Shown here in pieces: positions 8,860 to 19,812 of a stretch of 20,680 bases of DNA (position 1 is its first letter; the number at the start of each line of letters is the position of its first letter). Position numbers and translations under genes: made by a program. The notes below the pieces were generated by a model that worked only from the letters and a program-made list of their open reading frames with translations, was not told the DNA's origin and made no database searches. The stretch comes from Paenibacillus sp. JCM 18996 (GTDB lineage Bacteria > Bacillota > Bacilli > Paenibacillales > NBRC-103111), in assembly GCA_001313085.1 (NCBI GenBank), contig BBFE01000063.1, positions 1-20,680 of the forward strand, read 5' to 3'.

Positions 8860-9403
8860 ATGTCTGAATTCCTGGCTAATAGAATATCTGTCTACATACA
8901 CAACAACGTTAAGGATGCTTCCTCGATTGCCGTACTGAAGTACGCGCTGCAGAATCTTTTCAATGCAATCTTTGTCAATATCATTACTTTGACGATCTGC
9001 GCATTAACCGGCCATTTCATCGATGGGTTAATTGCCGTGACCGGATTTCCAATTCTGAAATATTTCAGCGGCGGCATCCATCTGAAATCGTCCAGCAGCT
9101 GTATTGCCTTCTCCTCAGTATTAATGTTCATCGCTGTTTACATTCCTATCGACTTTTGGTATACCGGCCTTCTTTTTTTACCTTTGCTTCTATTGCCATT
9201 TTACTGCTTAGAGCTCCGGCTGGAATCCACGGAATCAGCAAGATCAAGGAAGAGCATTATTACATTCTTCGAATCATCGCCGTACTGATTGTTTCAGTCA
9301 ACTTTTTTTCTCCAATGGCCTGTTCTTTCGTGGGTGTTTTTTTCTGCAATCCCTGCTCTGTCTTAATTCAGCGCAGCGGTTTGTAGATTATTATAAAATA
9401 TGA
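8860..9403 (+). CDS. agrB: AgrB-family membrane endopeptidase (three frameshifts)
   Basis: About 180 residues after repair. AgrB trims the C terminus of AgrD and forms the thiolactone ring. The family's catalytic pair is visible in SGGIHLKSSSSC: His74 and Cys81 with the canonical spacing of seven, preceded by the KYFSGG loop. Several helices follow. Frame breaks: T7 9173-9179, T7 9303-9309 and T7 9337-9343. Six T at the last two give NFFLQWPVLSWVFFLQSLL and a stop at 9401-9403. Read as printed, the frame would end at 9386. The ATG at 8860 lacks a clear ribosome site and lies five bases after the preceding stop, suggesting translational coupling. Confidence 0.85.
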
Positions 9404-9420
9404 TAGAAGAGGTGTTGAAA

Positions 9421-9545
9421 ATGAAAGAAATGGTCCTGAAGATGGTAAACAAAGGCTTGACTTCTCTTGCGAAAAAAAGCTGGTTCTGACCAACTGCGTA
9501 GCATGGTGCAACCGCGGAGAAACTCCTGAGGAGCTTTTGAAGTAA
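9421..9545 (+). CDS. agrD: AgrD-type cyclic autoinducer prepeptide, 41 aa (one frameshift)
   Basis: AGAGGTG (9408-9414) precedes the ATG at 9421. The leader MKEMVLKMVNKGLTSLAKK is amphipathic, as in AgrD. A7 at 9472-9478 breaks the frame; eight (or five) A restore LVLTNCVAWC followed by NRGETPEELLK and stop TAA 9543-9545. Aligned with S. aureus AgrD, NRGETPEEL matches DEVEVPKEL position for position, which places AgrB cleavage after the second Cys and the ring as C-V-A-W-C. Family assignment rests on this E-x-P-x-E-L tail, the size and the place right after agrB. The mature peptide's N terminus is not determined. Confidence 0.8.
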
Positions 9546-9556
9546 ATATCGGCAGC

Positions 9557-9602
9557 AAACAAGGCTGCGAGTGAATCTTGGGATTCACTCGCAGCCTTGT
9601 TT
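9557..9602. terminator. Perfect 21-bp inverted repeat after agrD
   Basis: The arms at 9557-9577 and 9582-9602 are perfectly complementary around TTGG, starting 11 bases after the agrD stop. The ends (AAAC...GTTT) give short A and T flanks. It probably ends the agr transcript, though the stem is much longer than usual and only three T follow. Confidence 0.7.
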
Positions 9603-9716
9603 GACGTTTGACATTAAAGCATTTATATCTTTTCGGGTGTTTACAGGTGAACTTGCTTGATACAGTCAACAACGCCCCGAAAATCCGCTATATTTCCCAA
9701 TGCACCCAAAAAAAAA

Positions 9717-9777
9717 GAAAAGCTCGCGGGCTCTTTTCCGCTGACGCAAACGGAAAAGAGGGGGCCGGAAGCTTTTC
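9717..9777 (-). terminator. Nested hairpin terminator of the secreted-protein gene
   Basis: The outer arms GAAAAGCT (9717-9724) and AGCTTTTC (9770-9777) enclose a perfect ten-bp inner stem, CTCTTTTCCG (9731-9740) with CGGAAAAGAG (9751-9760). On the minus strand it is followed by a long T run (9708-9716 region), so it terminates transcription arriving from 10736. Confidence 0.75.
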
Positions 9778-9800
9778 TATATAGGAAGAGAGGAGAATAA

Positions 9801-10736
9801 CTATAGGTTATAAAACTGCCCTCCCCGCAGGAAGGTGAGGAAAGGAACGAATCTGCTGCCCTCCTGTTCGAACCGCAGGTAAAGTCCGCTGTCCGTCAAT
9901 TGATAGCCGGTCAGGGCAAAAGCTAAAGTGGTTCTGCCTGAAAAAAGGATGACTCACCAGCGCAATTTTTTTTGAAACCGCTGCATGTCTTCTTTTAACT
10001 GTGCGAAATTATGAATAACGGCGGGGGGCTTGACTACCCAGCCATATTCTCGTAAGGTCGAATGAAGCGACGGAAGCTGTTTCCAGGATCTTCGGATCCG
10101 GTGTGAAGGATGGTGGTTCTTCGACCGGCGTTTCTGCAAGGATCTCTTTATCCTGTAAAGGCAGCTGTTCCGCAGTTTTGGCGTCAAAGATCAGATTCTT
10201 TCCGTCCAGCTGAAGCTTCCACAAGGCGTGGAAAGCGTCCTTGTACCAGCGTTCCGCTTTGTAGAACGACGCAAACTGTGCATAAGTGACTGTGGAAGGG
10301 ATAATTGCCTGCTGCATCAAAGATTGATACAGCGTGATAAGACTGAATAAAGGATGCTCTCCTGTGCCGTATTCGGCAAGCTCGAAGGTGCCGTCTTCCC
10401 TGGCGTTGATCACCATATATCCCGCATCTTTGCCATCCTTGGAGATATGGACGATCCAGCCGTGTACGCCGGGTCCCAAAGGATACACGCGAGTTATGGC
10501 CCCTTGCCAGGCTTCAAAGCCTTTTTTTTGCAGCTGCAGGGTATCCATCCACTTTTTTTTATGAAAGTATCCAGATCCCTGCCGCCCGCAGGATGATCGG
10601 TGGTCGGCGCCGGGGGCTTATCCGGCGGGGCCTTGCCTGGACTGTTCTCCATCGCAAAGGAAGGGAAGGTCAAGGAAACGGCAATACCTGCAGCGAGCAG
10701 GGCGGATGTCAGCCAAATCCATTTTTTTTGCTTCAT
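9801..10736 (-). CDS. Secreted uncharacterised protein (four frameshifts)
   Basis: About 311 residues after repair. The start ATG 10736 has AGGTGA about seven bases upstream. A type I signal peptide (MKQKKWIWLTSALLAAGIAV, then SLTFPSFA) is followed by a Pro-rich stretch. A domain with GWIVHISKDGKDAGYMVINA and ELAEYGTGEHPLFS recalls propeptide-like or C39-like adaptor domains of Paenibacillus secreted proteins. The C terminus ends FLTFLRGGQFYNL. Frame breaks: T8 10553-10560, near 10083, T8 9966-9973 and A6 9941-9946. It is transcribed toward the agr-like locus. I do not recognise a specific family. Confidence 0.6.
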
Positions 10737-10922
10737 GATCTTGTCACCTGCTTGGACGTTTCGGGAACGTGTCGATTCAGCATAGAGGAGAACTGCAAGC
10801 TCTATGCTTTAATAGTAAACAATATGTCTGAAAAAAGTTTGTTAGAACTTGCATGTCGAAAACTTTTTTTTCTGCCAGCCGATCTTGCCGCTTTATGGCG
10901 AGTCCCGTCCTGCTGACGCGGT
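10737..10922. other. Intergenic stretch with a 9-bp hairpin
   Basis: AGCATAGAG (10779-10787) pairs perfectly with CTCTATGCT (10800-10808) around 12 bases, without a T tract on either strand. It lies between the end of yqhG and the start of the secreted-protein gene, both on the minus strand, and may be a weak terminator or leader structure. No gene seen. Confidence 0.45.
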
Positions 10923-11866
10923 TCATTGCTGCGGCAGGCCGTTCAAATGAAATAAACCGCTGTTAATGACGAAAGCGCCCACTCGCGGACTGTACTGCCA
11001 TTCCAATTCGTGCCTTCGGTGGTTCCATTGTTCGGTGATCGCAAGCTTCACCTCCGGATCCTCTGTCTCCTTCAGAAGGCTGTCGTAATAGCCATGCACA
11101 CGCTGGAGTTCTTCCTCAAGCCGGTTATGGGCTTCATAAGACCAGCTGTGGTCATAAGCTTGAAGCTTCCGCAGCAAATATTCCTCCGCCAAATATACGG
11201 CTCTTTCCAAAGAATATTGGCCGCGGTTGATATGAACATGGGCAGGGAGCCGCGGCGTGAGCTTCCGGCCGAGCATCTCTTCAAAAAAGTTTTCACGGAT
11301 CGCTCCGCTGGAAAGATTGATGCCCAAAGAGTGCATCTCGCTGCGCTTCATGTCGCAGGCCAACTCGACCTTCACATTCATATTCAGCCAGGATTCGTAT
11401 CCGCGGGAGGAGGCTGCGCCTCGGCGCGCCGTCTCGGGTTCCTCGAACAGCTGGACGAAACGTCCCTTGCTTTTGATGGAGGCGAAAATCTGTTCCAATC
11501 TCCGGCTTCCGTAGGTGACTTCATCCGTCGGCACCCGGGCAATGACGGGAGTCGGAACGTGGCTGAAGTACCTGCGAGAACACTGTCCGAATTAGGACTC
11601 GATCCAGCAGGCGGCGCGACGGCCGGTTTTGGCGGCTGCTTGCCGTTATCGAGTTTGGCGGGGTCGAGCACCCATTTCATCGTCAGTGTCTCGGGCTCGA
11701 TACCGCACCTTTCCACAAAGCTCCAGTAATAAGCGCGGTTCGTCAGGTCCTTATCGGCTTCCGCTGAAAGCTTGACCGTGATATAAGCGGGAGTTTTCTC
11801 CAGAATCTGGCAGTCCATCGCCTCTAAATACTGGAGGACGAGCGATTGAATTTCCTCAATATTCAC
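10923..11866 (-). CDS. yqhG: YqhG-family protein (one frameshift)
   Basis: About 314 residues after repair. The start is GTG 11866, with GAGGTGA five bases upstream; its GTGA overlaps the stop of the helicase gene. The N-terminal half (IQSLVLQYLEAMDCQILEK, then YITVKLSAEADKDLTNRAYY) and the C-terminal half (YGSRRLEQIFASIKSKGRFV, then LAEEYLLRKLQAYDHSWSYE) match my memory of the B. subtilis YqhG family, which has no known function and sits beside the SNF2 helicase YqhH. A Pro/Lys-rich insert (NGKQPPKPAVAPPAGSS) lies between them. One base is missing near 11570; repair gives VLAGYFSHVPTPVIARV. Confidence 0.8.
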
Positions 11867-13658
11867 GGCTTCACCTCAACCGTCCGTCCGACCGCATTCA
11901 ATATATTTTGCAAAGGAGCCCTGCCGCTCTGATCCTGCTCCACTTCCGCTTGGACGGATAGAATGTTTTCACTGAGCTCGTCAAATTGCCTGCGAAGGTC
12001 GGTGTCGTCCTTGGATTCCAGCACCATTCTGGCGAGCTGGGTTTCGAAGGACGTTTTCTTTTTTTTCAAAGCGTTCCAGAATCGTGTCCAGTTCTCCGAT
12101 CACCTGCTCAAACATGTTGATTTTTTTCGTGGAGCAAAGAAAGGATATGCTCCTCGATGGTGCCTTTGGTGGACAGGTTATAGATCCGCACGTCCTGCTG
12201 CTGTCCCAGCCGGTGCACGCGCCCGATTCTCTGCTCCACTCTCATCGGATTCCAAGGCAGGTCGAAGTTGATGATATGATGGCAGAATTGCAGGTTGATT
12301 CCCTCGCCGCCGGCTTCAGTAGCGATCAGCACCTGCGCGCGGTTGCGGAACAAATCCATCATCCAGTCCTTTTTTTGCCCCGGTTCATACCCCCGCGGTA
12401 GGGTACGGCGGAAATATTATGGTCCTTGAGGAACTTCATTAGATATTCCTGGGTCGCCCGGTATTCGGTGAATATAATCACTTTTTTCCCCGGCCTCCCG
12501 GATGATTTCAAGCACTTTGTCGCCCTTGGTATTGGCTTTGATTCCGCGGATCATCTCCACAAGCTCCCAAATGCGGGCACGCACCGGGGAATCCTCCGTG
12601 GTTTTCTTGAACAGGTTGACCAAGGTGATAAACACCGCGTCCCGTGAGGAGCACACCTCCCGCTGAAGCGTCACCAGTGCGAGGATGGAGGTGATGTCTC
12701 CCTTGGCATCCTCATATCTGCCTTTTACAAAATTCGTCACCCCATCGTACAGCTTCTGCTCTTCAGGAGAGAGCGGCAGAATGATATTTTTTTCACCATA
12801 CGCTTCGTAAATTCCACATTTCCGTCGCCTCTCCGGTTGCGGATCATGATTTTGGAGAGCTCGTGCTGGAGCTGTTCCTGGTTCTTGGGTACCCGCTTAT
12901 CGACGACGAAGTTCGCCTGAAAATTTCCCTGTGCCCCCAATTGGCCGGGTTTAAGCAGGGTGATCAGGTTATACAGCTCGCTCAGATCGTTCTGCACCGG
13001 AGTGGCGGTCAGCAGCAGGCAGTATTTTTTTTTCAGCTGGTTGACGAACTGGTAGTTGGTGGTTTTCTTATTCTTCAGTTTGTGCGCCTCGTCGATGATC
13101 ACCATATCGTACTGCATGCCCATGACCATGTCCCTGTGGGGATTCCTCTTGGCCGTGTCCATGGAAGCGACGATGATATCGGCGATTTTCCACATGTAAT
13201 CTTTCTTCTGGGCGGCGGCGGGAATGCCGAATTTCTGGTTGAGCTCACGGACCCACTGCAGCACGAGGGAGGCGGGCACGAGGATCAGCACCTTTTTTGA
13301 CCAGGCCGCGCAGTATATATTCTTTCAGGATAAGCCCGGCTTCGATGGTCTTGCCCAGTCCCACCTCATCTGCAAGAATCGCCCGTCCCCGCATTTCGTT
13401 CAGAACCTTCTGGGCGGTCTCGATCTGGTGCTGCATCGGCACGATTTGAGGAATATGCTTCAGGCACTGGAGCTCGTCAAAGCTATGAATCAAGCCCGTC
13501 TGCTCAGTCTGGTAGGCAAGCTGGTATAAGGTCCAATGGTCCCAGGGGCCGTTGCGTTCGGATCTCAGCATCATCTCTTCCAACCATTCCCTGTCAAAAT
13601 GAAGCTGGAGACGTTCATGGATATGGCGAATAGGATCTTGCAGATCTGTTCTACGCAT
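11863..13658 (-). CDS. yqhH: SNF2-family DEAD/DEAH-like helicase YqhH (six frameshifts)
   Basis: About 597 residues after repair. The start ATG 13658 lies behind GGGAGG. Helicase motifs in order: I ADEVGLGKTIEAG, II IIDEAHKLKN, III LTATPVQND, then the second RecA lobe with IATEAGGEGINLQF and motif VI RVEQRIGRVHRLGQ. These are Swi2/Snf2 family signatures; such proteins translocate on double-stranded DNA using ATP. A coiled-coil tail ends VGRTVEVKP. The partner gene yqhG overlaps its stop by four bases. Frame breaks: T6 13293-13298, T7 12787-12793, T6 12482-12487, T7 12370-12376, T7 12121-12127, T8 12059-12066. The biological role is unknown. Confidence 0.9.
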
Positions 13659-13819
13659 ATATGGCCTCCCTGAGCGGTTATTTTTTTCATGAAAGTTTTT
13701 TTCTTAGTATGGTCGAATCGGGATTCTTTCATAACCTTCCTTTCTATTTTCAGGATAAAAGTATGGTTTTCTGCCGGAGGTTGTTTTATCATTAATGTAA
13801 TAGCGTGAGGTGATCAGCA

Positions 13820-14918
13820 TTGAGAAGACAGTGGATGAGGCTTTTGGCAGGGCTGCTTGGTTGTGCCGTGGTGTTGCTGGTCTCGGGGTGCGGCTTGTTA
13901 AGAAAACCCGAGATTCCCATGGAAAAAAAAGCCGTGTCGGCGATGGACGGGAGCGGTATCCTGCTTGTAGCGGATGAGAAAAAACGTATACAGTGCGGGC
14001 GGCCCGGGTGGAACGCCGGTGCTCGTGTTTACTTCGGCACAGCCGATCAGCGATCTTGGGTATTCCTCCGATTATATGGTGGTAGCCGTAAGTCCGGGCG
14101 ACGATAAATCGTTCAAGGGCTTCTATTTGCGCGTCAAGCAGGAGGAGCATTTCAGTCCAGTGCCTACCCCGTCCATACGTCCCAAATTTTGCTACCTGTC
14201 CGGAGATTATCTGTTTCTGGCCGGTTCAGACCTTATTCAGCAGAACGGAGCCGGCTACACCAAGGTGGGTATCATGAATTTGTCTACGCGGACCTGGCTG
14301 AAGGAGTGGACCATTCCGGGCAGGGTGGATGACGTAAAAGGCAGAGGCAAGGAGGTTTATTTTGCTGCGTCCAATAATGAACTTACGAGCGCAAATGTAT
14401 ATCGGACGGATATGAGTGCAGGGGATATGACCAAACTGATTGGCGAGGAGCGAAGATATCCTGTAGATACGGTTGCGGTGGAGAAGACGGGCGAGGTTTA
14501 CTTTATGATCTCACAGCGGGCGCAATCTGAATTTTCCAACAAAATATTTGTTTATAAGCCGCAGGACGCGGGCTACGGCCTGATCAGCACTTTGTGTCCA
14601 ATACGAAGAGTCATTCAAACAATATTACGGCAATGAACCATAAAATATTGATCACGCGCCTGGACCAGTCCGAAGCGCGCGCAGACCTTGATCCGTCTTT
14701 GTCATTGCTTGACATAAAGCTCCGAAAGCAGCAACATATATCCTGGGACCACAAGCCGGTGGCGGTCGACCAAACCAATGACCGGTTCGCGGTGCTCGGC
14801 GAGGACGGCACGATTGCGTTCCTGAACACCGACGATCATCCTCAAATAACACAGGAGATTACGATACCGGACATGGTCCATGCAAGAAGGCTGGCTGTAA
14901 AAAAAGGAAGGAAAGTAG
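13820..14918 (+). CDS. Lipoprotein with predicted beta-propeller-like repeats (three frameshifts)
   Basis: About 365 residues after repair. TTG 13820 follows GAGGTGAT by six bases. The signal [20 protein letters not shown] ends in the lipobox VSGC, so it is a membrane-anchored surface protein. The body has recurring blocks such as [31 protein letters not shown] and [17 protein letters not shown], which suggest TolB- or WD-type blades (inference). Frame breaks: A6 13979-13984, T3 14591-14593 and A7 14899-14905. Six A at the last site make the gene stop at TAG 14916-14918, four bases before lipM, whose ribosome site (GGAAGGAAAG) lies inside its last codons. The two genes are likely co-transcribed. 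Confidence 0.7.
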
Positions 14919-14922
14919 CGCT

Positions 14923-15766
14923 ATGTCATCAGTTTGGAGATTTATACATACAAGGGCCGGTTCTCCGGCGGGGAACATGGCTCTGGATGAAGCTATTCTT
15001 ACCGCGCACAGCGAGGGACGGGTTCCTCCGACGGTGCGGTTTTACGAGTGGGAGCCTGCTGCGCTGTCTATCGGATATTTTCAGAAAGCGGAAGAAGAAG
15101 TCAATTTTGAAGCTTTGGAGCGGGAAGGGATCGGCTTTGTCCGCCGCCCGACAGGAGGAAGGGCCGTTCTGCATGACCGGGAGCTGACATACAGCATTAT
15201 CGTGTCGGAGGAACACGAGGGCATTCCCAGTACGGTGACGGAGGCATATCGCGTGCTGAGCGAAGGCTTTTGCTCGGGTTCCGATCTTTGGGCCTGGACG
15301 CCGGATGGTGAATCTTGCTACGGAAGAGGAGAAGGCCAAGTACGAATCGATGGGGTCGGCCGCGTGCTTTGATTCCCCATCCTGGTACGAGCTGGTGGTG
15401 GAAGGCAGGAAAATCGCAGGAAGCGCCCAGACACGGCAGAAAGGCGTAGTCCTGCAGCACGGCTCGATCCTGCTGGATCTGGATGCCGATCAGCTGTTCA
15501 GGCTGCTGAGGTTCCGCAGCGAGCGGCTGGAGCAGAGGCTGAAGGAATCGTTCAGGAGCAAGGCGGTAGCGATTAACGATCTGCTCCGAGGGCTGGCAAG
15601 GCCTGCCTTGGAACTGTCCGACCTGGTGCCGGCCTTTCGAGGCGGCCTTGAGCGGGGATTAGGCGTGGAACTGAAGGAAGGCGGCCTGACGGACTACGAG
15701 CGGGCACTGGCTAAGCGTCTGGCGGAGGAGAAATACGGCAGCAAAGAATGGAACCTTAGGAGGTGA
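14923..15766 (+). CDS. lipM: Octanoyltransferase LipM (two frameshifts)
   Basis: About 281 residues after repair, near the B. subtilis LipM length. It transfers octanoyl from acyl carrier protein, in the first step of lipoate assembly, to GcvH. Seen: [20 protein letters not shown], the lipoyl/octanoyl-pocket motif [23 protein letters not shown], the Cys-containing [20 protein letters not shown] (the family's acyl-enzyme Cys) and [11 protein letters not shown]. The ATG 14923 is preceded by GGAAGGAAAG. One base is missing in T4 15268-15271 and another near 15303; both repairs together give [20 protein letters not shown]. The stop TGA (15764-15766) lies in the loop of a hairpin shared with the convergent gene. 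Confidence 0.93.
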
Positions 15767-15776
15767 TCCTAAGGTT
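15752..15776. terminator. Hairpin spanning the lipM stop between convergent genes
   Basis: AACCTTAGGA (15752-15761) pairs perfectly with TCCTAAGGTT (15767-15776). The five-base loop ends with the lipM stop codon. The convergent transaminase stop begins four bases later. There is no T tract, so factor-independent termination is uncertain. Confidence 0.55.
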
Positions 15777-15779
15777 CGG

Positions 15780-16612
15780 TCAGGATTGGCGGATCAGGGA
15801 TTCGAAGGCTTCCTGCAGGCGTTTGGTCAGGGAGCCGGGCGCACCTGTTCCAATTTGGCGCCCGTCCACTTCGACGACTGGGGTTATCTCGACGGTAGTG
15901 CCGGTGATGAACACCTCATCCGCTCCGTACAGAGTATCGATGTGGAAAGCTTCTTCTTTGAAGGGGATTCCAAGCTGACCGGCCAGCCGTATGATTACAG
16001 CCCGGGTCACTCCATGCAAAATCAAATTGTCGGCAGGGTGCGAATAGACGGTGTCATTTTGTACGATCAGCAGGTTGGAGGCGCTGCATTCGGTCACCGT
16101 ACCTCTGCGGTGCATGATGGCTTCGTCCACCCCACGGTCCAAAGCATGCTGCTTGGCCATCGTATTCGGAAGCAGATTAAGCGATTTGATATCGCAGCGC
16201 AGCCAGCGGATATCGTCCATTGTAATGGCGCGAATCCCGCGTTGCATCGATTGAAGCGGTCGGGCATAGCCGTTCGTAAACGCCAGCTCGACAGGCGTCG
16301 TGTCCTTCGGGAACGCATGACTCCGCGGAGCCTCTCCCCGTGTGATCTGCAGGTATACCGTGCCTTCATTCAATCCGTTTATGGAAATAAGCTCCTTCAA
16401 TCTCTCTTCCATCTCGTCCATCCCGTAAGAGCTGAAGCTGAACGGAAGCGGCACTTTTTTTGGAGACGTTCAAAATGAAGGTTTGTTTCAAACAGTTGGC
16501 CGTTGTATACCCGAAACACTTCGTACACTCCGTCGCCGAAGTAATAACCGCGGTCGTCGGGCGAGATCGAGCAATCTTCTTCAGGGATGAGAGCGCCTTT
16601 GTAAATGATCAA
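15780..16612 (-). CDS. dat: D-amino acid (D-alanine) transaminase (one frameshift)
   Basis: About 277 residues. A fold-type IV PLP enzyme interconverting D-alanine and D-glutamate, feeding cell-wall precursors. Seen: DRGYYFGDGVYEVFRVYNGQ, ITRGEAPRSHAFP, DIRWLRCDIKSLNLLPNTMA with the PLP Lys after Asp-Ile, HRRGTVTECSASN with the cofactor Glu, and ITGTTVEITPVVEVDG. These match the Bacillus D-alanine transaminase sequence I remember. The start is TTG 16612 with GGAGG seven bases upstream. T7 16455-16461 breaks the frame at ERLQK; an eighth T makes the spacing to LKEL equal to the remembered enzyme (25 residues after RL). It converges on lipM. Confidence 0.92.
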
Positions 16613-16674
16613 GGATCTTCCTCCGTTCCATATTTTTTTTCGGGATTGTATCTGAAATATATGCGAACACGTGT

Positions 16675-16703
16675 TTGCTTTTGATCTTATATGGTGATAA
16701 TAT
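16675..16703 (+). promoter_or_regulatory. Promoter-like sequence in the dat-nrdJ gap
   Basis: TTGCTT (16675-16680) and TAATAT (16698-16703) are 17 bp apart and face nrdJ, 330 bp upstream of its start. If active it would make a long leader or a small RNA. Chance occurrence in an AT-rich gap is quite possible. Confidence 0.3.
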
Positions 16704-16909
16704 ATAAAGTAACAAAGAAGCAGGGCATATGCAAATACTGGCAGAGCTTTTTTTTGAAATAGCCGTGTATTTGTCCATTAGTTCCTCAGCCGAATGATAT
16801 TATTTGATAAACGAGTATATTAAAAAAATAGAGAAAAAACCAAGCAAATAGAAGAAAAGAAAAGCATGGTTTGGACAAATGTGCCAAAATCCGACACGAG
16901 TCGCTAGAT

Positions 16910-16958
16910 GCACAACATATTGTATTGTATAATGAAGTACGCACACAATATATTGTGC
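16910..16958 (+). promoter_or_regulatory. Two NrdR boxes bracketing a -10 element
   Basis: The NrdR consensus is ACACWATATATWGTGT. Box 2 at 16943-16958 matches 15 of 16 bases; box 1 at 16910-16925 matches 13 of 16. Their starts are 33 bp apart, about three helical turns, as is usual for NrdR pairs. A perfect TATAAT (16928-16933) lies between them, with no good -35 at 17 bp, so NrdR binding would cover the promoter. NrdR is the ATP/dATP-sensing repressor of ribonucleotide reductase genes; its own gene is not in the window. Confidence 0.85.
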
Positions 16959-17032
16959 CAAATGCTTACATATCCTAGTACTCTAGTCCTTTTTTTGGCG
17001 CTATATAGAATTATTACTTGGGAGGTTTTTTT

Positions 17033-19637
<2,605 letters not shown>

Positions 19638-19640
19638 TAA

Positions 19641-19667
19641 AGAGCGGCACTAGCCGCTCTTTTTTTT
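19641..19667 (+). terminator. Intrinsic terminator of nrdJ
   Basis: AGAGCGGC (19641-19648) pairs perfectly with GCCGCTCT (19653-19660) around ACTA and is followed by seven more T. It starts three bases after the stop codon. Confidence 0.95.
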
Positions 19668-19749
19668 ATGTGAAATTCCGTAATTCGTTAGAAATGTTTC
19701 AGAATTCGTTAGAAAACTTTACTTATGCATAATTGAATAAAAAAAATGC

Positions 19750-19786
19750 AATAAGGTGGGCTATCCTGACAATTGCCCACCTTATT
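19750..19786. repeat. Perfect 12-bp inverted repeat
   Basis: AATAAGGTGGGC (19750-19761) pairs with GCCCACCTTATT (19775-19786) around 13 bases. An A run lies on the left. It could terminate transcription from the right, or mark the edge of a mobile element. Confidence 0.8.
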
Positions 19787-19812
19787 TGTTCTTTGAATAT
19801 TTCGGTCTAAAA

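Noticed and set aside
9156..9386. AgrB C terminus ending at 9386 as printed
   Set aside because: The tail read in that frame is Cys/Pro-rich and unlike a membrane helix. Shortening both T7 runs by one gives a hydrophobic helix ending 17 bases before agrD.
16729..16797. 22-codon open frame (starts MQILAELFF) in the dat-nrdJ gap
   Set aside because: Weak ribosome site, an internal T8 run in a sequence prone to run-length error, and no family resemblance.
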